Origin: Apostichopus parvimensis
Taxonomy: Eukaryota; Echinodermata; Holothuroidea; Aspidochirotida; Stichopodidae
NCBI GenBank assembly: GCA_000934455.1
Contig: KN884555.1
Location: 3,153 to 44,322, forward strand
Direction: 5' to 3'
DNA length: 41,170 bases
The position numbers and the translations under genes were made by a program. The notes beneath the pieces are model-generated. The model made no database searches. It saw nothing but the letters and a program-made list of their open reading frames with translations, and was not told the origin of the DNA. The stretch's first letter is position 1, and each line of letters begins with the position of its first letter. Positions 33,701 to 36,294 of the stretch are shown here, piece by piece.

Positions 33701-36294
33701 TGCGTAGTCATATACCAGAGATTGTAACTACCACTGTGCAAACAAAACAGAATATTAAAGCTAAATAGTTGCCATTTTAGAACAAGGAACTGCATACAGT
33801 CAGCTTAGCAGTATTAAGTAGAATGACTTGCACACAGACATTGCTATCAATCAATCTGACAAATAGTGTCATAATACCTGCAATGATATGCCGCCCCCTA
33901 GCACACATGGTCCTCCACACTCTGCAGCAGTATTACCAACTTCACATCTGGTTGTATCGAAACGATCAGCGTCATAAACTGTAGACAATAATGGGAAATT
34001 AAACTACATTCTCATGAGAAAGTGCTCATACATTAATGTCGAAACATCTTTTAGTTGTATTTTTGCTATATCCATATAGATATATGTATATATAAACATA
34101 TGTTATTTCTGGTGTCAGCAGTTCACCATTTACAACCATATGTAAGTTGACACTATTGAAAACTGTTGGTGAAAGTCAGAGTAAGCAAGAAAGGGCTCAG
34201 AAGGAATGGAAGCTCTCTTAATAATGGCATACAGTACAAAAATAATTTAAAAAAATAAAAATCTGGTATGCAGCAGGATTTTTAGAGTCTTTCCGGGAAA
34301 TTTGATATTCCGAATCTGGTGCATCCCTACAAATATTACAAATTAACAGAAAGATATTATTTTCACTAAATATCATTGTCATCATATTGCTTTGTTACTT
34401 ACCAGTTTAAGAACTCTCAAACTCTATGACATTTGTTTATCAACTTGGCATACTAAACTTCTTTTTTTATATTCTTGAAATTCAAACTATGTGTCATACA
34501 TAACTCGTAAGTTTAGAAACAAACATTGAAATTGCTACACCTCTGGATGATCATACTGAATAAAATTAAATAACCAGCTCTTCTTTATTTATTGTGTTAT
34601 TTTATTTACTTTAGCTTGCACAACAAAAACAGAATCTGCGGGCCAAGTTAACACCTTGTGTTTCATCCATCAAAAGATGTATTTCAACCGATGAACTCAC
34701 GACATACTTTAAATACGTCAAGACATGAACTTTTCAAATCAATACACTTCCTAGATCCACCTTTTGCTGCTCTATCTCACTCCCTATGATAGATGTTAAA
34801 TGAACTAACTTGGAATTTGTAATACTGTGGCACAATTAGCAGGAACCCTGACGATTGGTAGCATGTTTGCACTCGGAGGCTGATTAAGCACAGTTCTTGT
34901 TAAATCAGTTACATCAATGAAGCCAAAGGTGGTTGCAGAAGATTCTGTGGTGGTACCACTGTAGGTAAAGTAAGTAAAGAAGACCAAGTTTAACAACAAT
35001 AATGTAATGAGCTCTTGATACATGCTGCAAGTTGTAATAATGCTACAGATAGCCATGGAGTGAACTTTGTCACCTAAAATCTTTTACACTTGCATGAGTA
35101 GGCTATACCAGATGTTGCAGGCAGGGGAAAAAGAAACGAAAGTGTAACTGTAGAGATGCTGTAGATCCACGGTCAGTAAGCTACTGGGTGCTACCCCACT
35201 TTTGGAAAACTTTCTGGTGGGTTGTGGGTTTTGTCCAGATGCTGGAAAATGTATACACATAGTTTCAGAGCTTGACGACATACATAGTCTACCGATAACT
35301 TTTAGGCATTCTCAACATCGATCCAGAGGGATCCCAAAGGGATCCCAGAGGGATCCCAGAGGGATCCCAGAGGGATCCCAGAGGGATCCCAGAGGTCTGG
35401 TGGGTCTAGGGCTTGGCTCAGTTCTCAAGGAAGCTCAAGTTTTGTGAGCTTATATGTGTGCAGACCACTGACTTTGATAGAAAAAAACAGCTATCAATTT
35501 TAACATAATATCATTACTTCCATATTCCACCTACCCATGAAGATGAGCATTCCGTTCCTAATATCTCTCTTTCTTCTGATGGATTGTAACTTTTTTTGTA
35601 AGAGGTATCACAGCTTTTTTCATAATGCTTTTGAAAAGATTTGCTAGTGTGATCAACTCAATTATTGTACTCATTGATAACTTAAGGTGGCATTACTGTA
35701 ATTACAACATGAGTCTTTAACAATCAACTCTTTTTCATGATAGCATTTTGCTAAATTTAACAACTCATTTCTGGGAAGAGAGCTCAGTTAACTATTGAAC
35801 AACATATGTGAGTACTGCCATTAGCCATCAACATGTATGAGTAGCCCAGAGCCTATCAAATGACACACCCAACATGAGTTGCACTAACAAGAGGTCAGTT
35901 TTTGCATTGAAATAGCCTAGAGATATTGTAAATTAAATATGAGAGGAAGTTTTTCCCCAATTGAAATGAGAGGAAACCATGAAATCCTTCCCAGTTGATC
36001 TGATCTATCCCCCCCCCCCCCCCCCTCTCCTTCCTTTACCACAATCCTGGATACTTACATTGTCCTGGAAATGACACCAATATCTCCATTTACAGTGAAG
36101 ACTTCAGTTGAAAAACCAAAGCCTAAGTTAGCAATGTTAGCATCTGTGTTGCAAACATCAGGAAATTTGCTACTTGGAAATTGAGTAGAGCATGAAACAC
36201 CAGTAGGGATATTAAGCATGCACGTGTAGGTAAATTGAGAAGCTGGACAAGTAGTTGTTGGTAGGTCAAACCCAATTTCATCTTCTACAATTAC
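532..36294 (-). CDS. Multi-exon Calx-beta/EGF repeat protein gene, partial (28 exons traced)
   Basis: The gene span on the minus strand, transcribed from high to low coordinates. The 28 exons listed separately join into one open frame of 4,450 nt (about 1,483 codons), and every junction keeps frame. Order: unrecognised cysteine-bearing region (codons 1-480), EGF (481-515), EGF (516-552), Calx-beta (553-658), EGF (659-697), then seven Calx-beta modules (698-1483). Calx-beta domains are extracellular or cytosolic beta-sandwiches, often calcium-binding, seen in Na/Ca exchangers, integrin beta4, FREM/ECM3 and ADGRV1. Combined here with EGF domains and paired cysteines, they suggest a secreted or cell-surface adhesion or matrix protein. 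No signal peptide, start codon, transmembrane segment or stop lies in the traced part, so both ends are missing. Introns 7 to 27 and the intron after exon 6 are all phase 1. FREM or ADGRV1 orthology is not supported, because no CSPG or GPCR parts are visible. Confidence 0.88.
1020..1800. repeat. Diverged dispersed repeat with about 150-bp internal periodicity
   Basis: Five degraded units share phrases such as TTTGACCCCTGGTGACCTC, AACAATAGGCTT and TTGAGATATCATGTTTACA. The right end is a GC-richer tail at 1744-1770. Related phrases (TTGAGATACCGTGCTTAC) recur at 33225-33610. It is an interspersed intronic repeat of unknown class. I see nothing in 1800-2390 apart from a poly-T run near 2220. Confidence 0.7.
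2393..3036. repeat. 36/37-bp minisatellite derived from the end of exon 27
   Basis: About 18 copies of a unit reading, on the minus strand, GTAAGTCCTCCACCACAG, then CAAACTTAAAACAACATTG. Variants of 36, 37 and about 29-31 bp occur; the short ones lack a GGTGGAG stretch. The array abuts the exon 27 donor, and the unit aligns with the last 36 nt of that exon. Each unit carries one ACTTACC (one ACTTACT), meaning a GGTAAGT donor on the gene strand, 18 in all. On the plus strand 36-bp units give a repeated 12-residue frame, which is a by-product. Confidence 0.93.
3028..3126 (-). CDS. Exon 27: Calx-beta module 8, first half, ending in a minisatellite
   Basis: 99 nt, the shortest clear first half, symmetric 1-1, acceptor TCTGCCAG and donor G|GTAAGTCC. 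It encodes SLQFDPPLYDVIAGNFFNLR, then ICRSSITGLVNNI. The cysteine strand reads ICR. Its last 36 nt (codons from RSS to NNI) are homologous to the unit of the tandem array that starts at its donor. The donor GTAAGT itself corresponds to the GTAGGT at the C-R-S codons of the exon. Reading past the donor meets a stop codon one repeat later. Confidence 0.82.
3292..4667. repeat. Diverged inverted repeat enclosing a MITE
   Basis: The left arm (about 3292-3540) and right arm (about 4440-4667) are reverse complements with gaps. The clearest matches are AGGATAGTCCAGAGGAAA at 3297 against 4648-4667, and CAGGTGTGATGTCA at 3426 against 4516-4532. The arms flank the hAT-like element at 3557-4401. It sits in intron 26. 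It may be a foldback element or two opposed copies of one repeat. Confidence 0.7.
3557..4401. mobile_element. hAT-like non-autonomous element, about 845 bp
   Basis: Terminal inverted repeats CAGGGGTGTAGCCAGG and CTGGCTACGCCCCTG. Inside the left end it has ACTATCTGAGCAGAGCGCCA, a motif shared with the elements at 30178, 38414 and 40854. The flanking 8 bp do not match cleanly (TGGGTTAT and GTTGTGGA), so the target duplication is decayed or the ends are slightly off. No transposase frame is seen. Confidence 0.78.
4860..5093 (-). CDS. Exon 26: Calx-beta module 7, second half
   Basis: 234 nt, the longest second half, symmetric 1-1, acceptor TTTTCAG. The donor A|GTATGAATA was chosen because it alone restores phase 1. 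It encodes PIQFSPTVGNLCSTPSQFLA, then VDDSLAEQLETFSVSIIS and PVTLEILDRSL. The cysteine follows GNL rather than GQT. The DD pair is present. Confidence 0.84.
5195..5440. repeat. GCT-rich microsatellite and short ACAGGAAT repeats
   Basis: (GCT)n-like tract at 5204-5228, then four imperfect copies of a phrase around GCACAGGAATT at 5333, 5360, 5387 and 5415. Intron 25. A polypyrimidine tract follows at 5685-5715. Nothing else is seen in this intron. Confidence 0.7.
5876..6001 (-). CDS. Exon 25: Calx-beta module 7, first half
   Basis: 126 nt, the longest first half, symmetric 1-1, acceptor TGTTGCAG and donor A|GTATGT. It encodes GMNGRVELVFDQTTVMEGSP, then FSFQVCFTPGTDGVFPNTVV. The V-M-E-G turn and the VCF cysteine strand are both present. 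Confidence 0.86.
6273..6455. repeat. Direct repeat pair, 135 bp apart
   Basis: CATAGCTCATCTGGTACATA and the following 25 bp occur at 6273 and again at 6408 with few changes. Intron 24. The surrounding sequence (6002-6579) shows nothing else. Confidence 0.8.
6580..6798 (-). CDS. Exon 24: Calx-beta module 6, second half
   Basis: 219 nt, symmetric 1-1, donor G|GTAAGATC. It encodes FVIPSQVTFPAGQTCTTVTI, then TIVDDVIVEPLGDTVTLTIS and NTFTLNVIDNG. This is the clearest Calx-beta match in the window: GQTC, central strand, DD, E-P turn and the DN tail in canonical order. Confidence 0.92.
7500..7790. repeat. 112-bp tandem repeat, about 2.6 copies
   Basis: The phrase AAATACTACCCA starts at 7505, 7617 and 7729, giving an exact 112-bp period. 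Copies 2 and 3 are nearly identical. The preceding part of intron 23 (6799-7500) is AT-rich with no recognisable element. Confidence 0.88.
7876..7957. mobile_element. Palindromic MITE-like hairpin, 82 bp
   Basis: Ends CCAGTGTAACAGGA and TCCTGTCACACCGG are inverted repeats. The centre AATATTCCCCCCGGGGGGGA is a near-perfect palindrome. The whole element can fold into one long hairpin. No target duplication could be read. Confidence 0.7.
8028..8141 (-). CDS. Exon 23: Calx-beta module 6, first half
   Basis: 114 nt, symmetric 1-1, acceptor GCTTACAG and donor A|GTAAGTTATT. It encodes DQTVGFLQPTGNAQENQGNA, then MTTLCLNPANPVAVDLTI. Only 127 nt of intron separate it from exon 22, the shortest intron traced. 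Confidence 0.87.
8269..8487 (-). CDS. Exon 22: Calx-beta module 5, second half
   Basis: 219 nt, symmetric 1-1, donor G|GTAATC. It encodes FAVPTTITIFAGQTCAQLTI, then TIVDDLIVEPGGDVVSIVIS and NTFTLNVQDNG. The canonical AGQTC, TIVDD and EP-turn are all present. It is close in sequence to exon 24, with the same length and the same NTFTLNV ending, which suggests that modules 5 and 6 arose by a recent tandem duplication. Confidence 0.92.
8640..9330. repeat. Dispersed repeat remnant with CA microsatellite
   Basis: Two diverged copies of a phrase around AGTTATTGCAAGATTTGAAA (8890) and AGTTATTGCAATTTGAAGAT (9057), each next to a CATTT...CCNTGTGA phrase. Then an ACACGCACACAC tract at 9228-9252 and GCAAGGAACCACAAATG at 9280. 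The same end occurs at 25295-25318 (CCAGTAAGGAACCAAAC), so both belong to one repeat family. Confidence 0.6.
9494..9607 (-). CDS. Exon 21: Calx-beta module 5, first half
   Basis: 114 nt, symmetric 1-1, acceptor TTTTCAG and donor G|GTAAGTTG. It encodes IPLVRFVPTVGNAVEDDGTA, then VTSVCLDPATPLLVPVTL. A textbook first half with the V-E-D-D-G turn and a VCLDP cysteine strand. Confidence 0.87.
10344..10401. repeat. Poly-C tract in intron between exons 20 and 21
   Basis: About 27 consecutive C, then a second C run with CAACACACACC. Likely prone to polymerase slippage, so its length in the assembly is unreliable. The rest of 9608-10808 is AT-rich intron with no element recognised. Confidence 0.9.
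10809..11003 (-). CDS. Exon 20: Calx-beta module 4, second half
   Basis: 195 nt, the shortest second half, symmetric 1-1, donor A|GTGAGTTTA. It encodes STLEFGSILQGQTCANIDVP, then VASSAPPRTIDFTVTLTS and NADTASVTIMD. GQTC is present, but the DD loop is replaced by VASSAPP, so one calcium-ligand position of the Calx-beta fold looks lost. Confidence 0.85.
11004..11669. other. Intron 19, nothing recognised
   Basis: AT-rich intron between exons 19 and 20. No repeat, element or open frame with support. Confidence 0.7.
11670..11786 (-). CDS. Exon 19: Calx-beta module 4, first half
   Basis: 117 nt, symmetric 1-1, acceptor GTTGACAG and donor G|GTAAGTA. It encodes VVTIGFNPLNYIAPINAATV, then TLTVCFIPAVAQQTDNIFT. 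The cysteine strand reads VCF. It lacks the acidic residue of the usual V-x-E turn (IAPI instead). Confidence 0.83.
12034..12656. other. Assembly gap (623 N)
   Basis: Unsequenced stretch in the intron between exons 18 and 19. Exon 18 (second half, module 3) joins exon 19 (first half, module 4) in phase and in module order without it, so the gap need not hide an exon. An extra complete 1-1 pair could still fit. Confidence 0.95.
12994..13218 (-). CDS. Exon 18: Calx-beta module 3, second half
   Basis: 225 nt, symmetric 1-1, acceptor CTCCCAG and a less common donor G|GTGGGTATT. It encodes YVVPSSATILATQLCSLDTL, then TIVDDNIFEPAGHQFTVSL and FDTFDVNIIDND. The DD pair is intact. The residue before the cysteine differs (TQLC rather than GQTC). 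The last traced exon before the 623-N gap. Confidence 0.88.
13600..14450. repeat. 34-bp tandem repeat array split by a MITE
   Basis: About 14 copies around AATTAACAGCTGACATATCT and GATACTTAGTACTG, at 13600-14014 and 14360-14450. The array is interrupted at 14015-14359 by a hAT-like element. Copies are diverged, so the array is old. Confidence 0.88.
14015..14359. mobile_element. hAT-like MITE, 345 bp, with 8-bp target duplication
   Basis: Ends CAGTGGCGTAGGAAGG and CCGGTTCCTACGCCCTTG are inverted repeats. TACTGAGT lies directly on both sides (14007-14014 and 14360-14367). Inside are two diverged direct copies of GATGCAATTTGGTGC (14130 and 14198) and long G/C runs near both ends. No coding capacity. 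Confidence 0.9.
14632..14748 (-). CDS. Exon 17: Calx-beta module 3, first half
   Basis: 117 nt, symmetric 1-1, donor A|GTAAGTATA. It encodes ANIVPEVRFITSQFTGSEAV, then TVNLNLCLDTASATNTVV. One cysteine in the LCL strand, as in its paralogues. Confidence 0.85.
14952..15345. repeat. 77-bp tandem repeat, 5 copies
   Basis: ATTGCTTGGG occurs at 14977, 15054, 15131, 15208 and 15285, an exact 77-bp period. The inner copies differ by only a few bases (for example ATCCCAA, AACCCTA and ATCCTTA). Each unit contains CACCATCATTAGTGGTG, a short hairpin. Intron between exons 16 and 17. Confidence 0.95.
15701..15931 (-). CDS. Exon 16: Calx-beta module 2, second half
   Basis: 231 nt, symmetric 1-1, donor G|GTAAAAC. 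It encodes TPAAGSIDAGQSCTTLSITI, NDDTVTELAETFILSLS and NPNLDTYTVIILANDG. It carries the canonical AGQSC, the central strand, the DD pair and the E-x-x-E-T-F turn, ending in an ND-type acidic tail. It is separated from its first half by the longest intron between two halves of a module (2.6 kb, with a LINE fragment). Confidence 0.9.
16737..17404 (+). mobile_element. Non-LTR retrotransposon 3' fragment (CR1/jockey-type), decayed
   Basis: Plus-strand translation gives the C-terminal part of a LINE reverse-transcriptase protein in three pieces separated by frameshifts: TLYQTLIVRHLTYCSIIWSG, then SPLFKKLDLLKLHDLIKVKA, then WNGLLPAAFNNLL, with KTWNLLTNDLKSKMSVTSFK near the end. A short AT-rich 3' region with TATA repeats follows and ends near an AATAAATAAAATAA tail. 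It is 5'-truncated and inactive. It lies in the intron splitting module 2, opposite to the host gene. Confidence 0.82.
17448..17505. repeat. CATA/TA/GA microsatellite
   Basis: (ACAT)n, then (TA)n, then GAGAGAG, directly downstream of the LINE fragment. Confidence 0.85.
17740..18320. other. CpG-richer patch in intron 15
   Basis: This stretch stands out from the AT-rich intron, with many CpG (for example GGCGCGAACC, CTCCGCC, CTCGAGAGG, GCCGGAATTCC) and a GC-box-like GGGCGGGGC at 18290. A 123-codon plus-strand open frame (17943-18314) is basic and unrecognised, and I do not call it a gene. The patch may be an internal promoter or enhancer, or an old insertion. Confidence 0.4.
18552..18671 (-). 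CDS. Exon 15: Calx-beta module 2, first half
   Basis: 120 nt, symmetric 1-1, acceptor TCTTACAG and donor A|GTAAGTATCC. It encodes VTIQFQVVSAVISVMEAAQT then ITVQVCLDPQTLPRTFDILF. It is similar to exon 12 at the start (IQFQV) and has the single VCL cysteine. Confidence 0.85.
18672..20151. other. Intron 14, mostly featureless with a CpG-rich end
   Basis: AT-rich with two poly-A runs (18786 and 19061). The last part (19960-20120), just after exon 14 in transcription, is CpG-rich and contains two copies of ACACAGTTCTGGG (19969 and 20020). No gene seen. Confidence 0.5.
20152..20268 (-). CDS. Exon 14: EGF-like domain 3 (EVDVC start)
   Basis: 117 nt, symmetric 1-1, acceptor TTTTACAG and donor G|GTAGGTG. 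Six cysteines: VCFNNPCNGGTCTALGGIAQ, then CDC and NNGQFC. The lead-in EVDVC and the NPCNGGTC core are typical of EGF repeats with a calcium-binding style start. It lies between Calx-beta modules 1 and 2, so EGF and Calx-beta are interleaved rather than in separate blocks. Confidence 0.88.
20269..21072. other. Intron 13, nothing recognised
   Basis: AT-rich with a short TATA run at 20422. No element or exon supported. Confidence 0.6.
21073..21279 (-). CDS. Exon 13: Calx-beta module 1, second half
   Basis: 207 nt, symmetric 1-1, donor G|GTAAGC. It encodes INVPTTGTISIGNTCAAVRI, then VIFSDNILEGTENIPVTLTA. The G-x-x-C before the central strand and the LEGTE turn are the Calx-beta hallmarks. The usual DD after the strand is SDN here, so the calcium site may be weakened. 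Confidence 0.86.
21316..21336. repeat. CAA microsatellite
   Basis: About seven AAC/CAA triplets in the 343-nt intron between the halves of module 1. Nothing else is seen in 21280-21622. Confidence 0.85.
21623..21733 (-). CDS. Exon 12: Calx-beta module 1, first half
   Basis: 111 nt, symmetric 1-1, acceptor TTTTCAG and donor G|GTAGGTA. It encodes IQFQVTTTTVLENAGFIDIN then VCLNSNVPRIFGVTF. This is the Calx-beta opening strand, the V-x-E-N-x-G turn and the strand carrying the single conserved cysteine (VCL). Confidence 0.85.
22437..22547 (-). CDS. Exon 11: EGF-like domain 2
   Basis: 111 nt, symmetric 1-1. Six cysteines spaced C-x4-C-x4-C-x8-C-x1-C-x9-C: CNPSPCNTGVCSVANN, then FICDCSATFFDGTTC. 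The donor GTGAGA is followed at once in the intron by a GAA/CTT-type microsatellite (22398-22427), so the donor sits about 10 nt from simple repeat. Confidence 0.88.
22805..23253. repeat. 52-bp tandem repeat, about 9 copies
   Basis: ATGGTGATGCCCATATTCCA recurs at 22812, 22864, 22916 and on, with a 52-bp (sometimes 49-bp) period. Copies are very similar, so the array is young or homogenised. It lies in the intron between EGF 1 and EGF 2. Confidence 0.94.
23480..23584 (-). CDS. Exon 10: EGF-like domain 1
   Basis: 105 nt, symmetric 1-1, donor G|GTAATTAC. One exon makes one whole EGF domain with six cysteines spaced C-x4-C-x4-C-x6-C-x1-C-x9-C, reading CASTPCGPGICSEIGTLCDC then TNTGFTGDVC. The aromatic-glycine turn (GFTG) before the last cysteine is typical. 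There is no calcium-binding Asp/Asn signature before the first cysteine. Confidence 0.88.
23849..24061 (-). CDS. Exon 9: divergent Calx-beta-like second half
   Basis: 213 nt, symmetric 1-1, acceptor TCTACAG and donor G|GTGAGTACC. It encodes DISDVGGPIIDVTDATFENY, then NIPANVDCQTFLVPLLEGN and VSFGFEAEGPFRV. There is a single cysteine at the place used in the Calx-beta second halves (after a PAG/PAN-like turn), followed by alternating hydrophobics and an acidic loop. No matching first half precedes it with confidence. It sits directly before the EGF pair. Confidence 0.74.
24390..25100. repeat. About 230-bp diverged tandem repeat
   Basis: TACCAGCT occurs at 24551, 24780 and 25013 (periods 229 and 233), each followed by GGNTACAATCNGA and preceded by GGGCC-rich text. 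Copies are well diverged. An ACACACACGC tract and the AAGGAACCAAAC repeat end follow at 25240-25320. Confidence 0.8.
25612..26641. other. Exact 490-bp duplication flanking a 50-N gap (likely assembly error)
   Basis: 25612-26101 and 26152-26641 read identically line by line at an offset of 540, separated only by 50 N (26102-26151). Both copies start AGGGGCACATATTGG and end GTTGAAAAATGT. An exact copy on each side of a small gap is the usual mark of two unmerged overlapping contigs. It lies in intron 8 and does not affect any exon. Confidence 0.93.
27328..27528 (-). CDS. Exon 8: beta-rich segment, possible degenerate Calx-beta second half
   Basis: 201 nt, symmetric 1-1, donor G|GTGAGTTG. It encodes NAITGNGNFVVTSGTALSGD, then QQVESITLVLPSVGF and VLVYTYPVGST. 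The length fits second-half exons (195-234 nt). No cysteine. Two AG acceptors lie 6 nt apart (CATAG and CTCTAG). Both keep frame and differ by two residues. I placed the start at the upstream one. Confidence 0.7.
28390..29030. repeat. 46-bp tandem repeat array
   Basis: Units around ATTATCCATGTTGTGTCATT then ATGTACCCCTACATGTTGTG, with starts at 28593, 28639, 28684, 28733 and 28779 (45-49 bp apart). Edges are degenerate. It lies in the 2.9-kb intron between exons 7 and 8. 27529-28390 shows nothing else. Confidence 0.9.
29092..29590 (-). mobile_element. L2/CR1-like LINE 3' end
   Basis: A 134-codon minus-strand open frame (29583-29179) matches the C-terminus of LINE polymerase proteins: HWLPISYRIQYKLLLLTF, then RTLRSSNKLYLTVPKPRLKT and LWNKLPDHIRTCYKLSTFKS. 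It is followed by a 3' region with a GCGCCTTGAGC ... GGCGCTATATAAG hairpin and a (TTA)n tail, typical of L2-type elements. It is 5'-truncated, intact in frame, and in the same orientation as the host gene. Confidence 0.88.
30178..30277. mobile_element. hAT-like MITE remnant, 100 bp, with target duplication
   Basis: ACTGAAAC occurs at 30170-30177 and 30278-30285. The right end CTGGCTACGCGCCTG is a standard family end. The left end CAGGCACTACGCTTAGATAG is rearranged and starts inside the shared core motif. It is probably an internally deleted copy of the family seen at 40854. Confidence 0.82.
30404..30499 (-). CDS. Exon 7: possible diverged Calx-beta first half
   Basis: 96 nt, symmetric 1-1 exon, acceptor TTTTTCAG and donor A|GTAAGTTA. 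It encodes RASFSRAAIAGTAGSTLSVN, then LSVRQIGGTPL. Length and strand pattern fit the first-half exons downstream (99-126 nt), but it has no cysteine, unlike all eight clear first halves. With exon 8 it may form a degenerate module. Confidence 0.66.
30500..31934. other. Introns 5 and 6, no element recognised
   Basis: Apart from exon 6 this stretch is ordinary AT-rich intron with some TGTATGTACT-like short repeats near 31390-31450. A plus-strand ATG frame at 31619 ends at a good donor (GGTAAGTTAAC), but nothing supports it as an exon. Confidence 0.5.
30956..30996 (-). CDS. Exon 6: 41-nt microexon-like segment
   Basis: The shortest exon of the chain. It is bounded by TTCCAG and G|GTAAA and encodes about GQLSEVYCHNFQQ with one cysteine. 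It moves the gene from phase 2 to phase 1; every later intron is phase 1. Because it is so short, its support is mainly the exact frame continuity with exons 5 and 7. Confidence 0.58.
31935..32075 (-). CDS. Exon 5: beta-rich segment
   Basis: 141 nt, phase 2 to phase 2, acceptor TTTCAG and donor AA|GTGAGT. It encodes GSAIVTPRGGQITASNFPSM and later TACFQFSDQS, with one cysteine. The frame is open through the exon and at both junctions. No family recognised. Confidence 0.66.
32076..32742. other. Intron 4, nothing recognised
   Basis: AT-rich intron without repeats or frames of note. Confidence 0.6.
32743..33005 (-). CDS. Exon 4: beta-rich extracellular segment
   Basis: 263 nt, phase 0 in and phase 2 out, donor TC|GTAAGT. 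It starts TNPCQLTIPATGVSEITVPL and continues with SLQFTIEFVSVPGPCNLLQL. Alternating hydrophobic residues suggest beta strands, and there are two cysteines. The opening (Cys, then alternating hydrophobics, then IIDTN) resembles the Cys-strand-acidic part of the Calx-beta second halves, but a full match is not evident. Confidence 0.7.
33225..33700. repeat. Dispersed repeat remnant with CA microsatellite
   Basis: Two degraded units carry TTGAGATATCGTTTTTACAA (33231) and TTGAGATACCGTGCTTAC (33539), the same phrases as the repeat at 1020-1800. Then ACACACATACACCC-type sequence at 33567-33600 and a C run at 33680. Intron 3. Confidence 0.65.
33878..33978 (-). CDS. Exon 3: short cysteine-rich linker
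   Basis: 101 nt between acceptor CTACAG and donor GCAG|GTATTA. It completes the ATT codon begun in exon 2 and ends in phase 0. The product is about 34 residues with three cysteines (TTRCEVG, AECGG, PCVLGGG). It is glycine-rich near the end. No domain recognised. Confidence 0.66.
33979..34809. other. Intron 2, nothing recognised
   Basis: AT-rich, with a short TATA stretch at 34075-34095. No repeat or exon supported. Confidence 0.6.
34810..34958 (-). CDS. Exon 2: possible degenerate Calx-beta second half
   Basis: 149 nt, bounded by CTACAG and A|GTTAGT. The frame continues exon 1 through a split ATT codon and leaves one base. The product contains FGFIDVTDLTRTV and then RVPANCATVLQIP. The layout IDVTD, then (V/I)PAN, one Cys and alternating hydrophobics matches exon 9. 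It also loosely matches true Calx-beta second halves such as exon 24 (ADVTEF, then FPAGQTCTTV). I infer a diverged relative; family membership is unproven. Confidence 0.68.
35323..35394. repeat. 12-bp tandem repeat of GGGATCCCAGAG
   Basis: Six near-perfect copies in intron 1. Each contains the self-complementary GGGATCCC. The remainder of 34959-36058 has a poly-C run at 36009-36025 next to exon 1 and nothing else notable. Confidence 0.93.
36059..36294 (-). CDS. Exon 1 of traced gene: cysteine-rich segment, domain not recognised
   Basis: 236 nt, entering in phase 0 and leaving in phase 2 at an AT|GTAAGTATCC donor. It begins VIVEDEIGFDLP and ends FTVNGDIGVISRT. It holds four cysteines (TTTCPAS, YTCML, VSCST, DVCNT). 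The acceptor is TTCCCAG. In-frame stops lie immediately upstream, so this is an internal exon and earlier exons must exist. I could not place them in the remaining 4.9 kb. The last stretch has a faintly cadherin-like look (FTVNGDIGVI), but this is not enough to assign a family. Confidence 0.66.
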
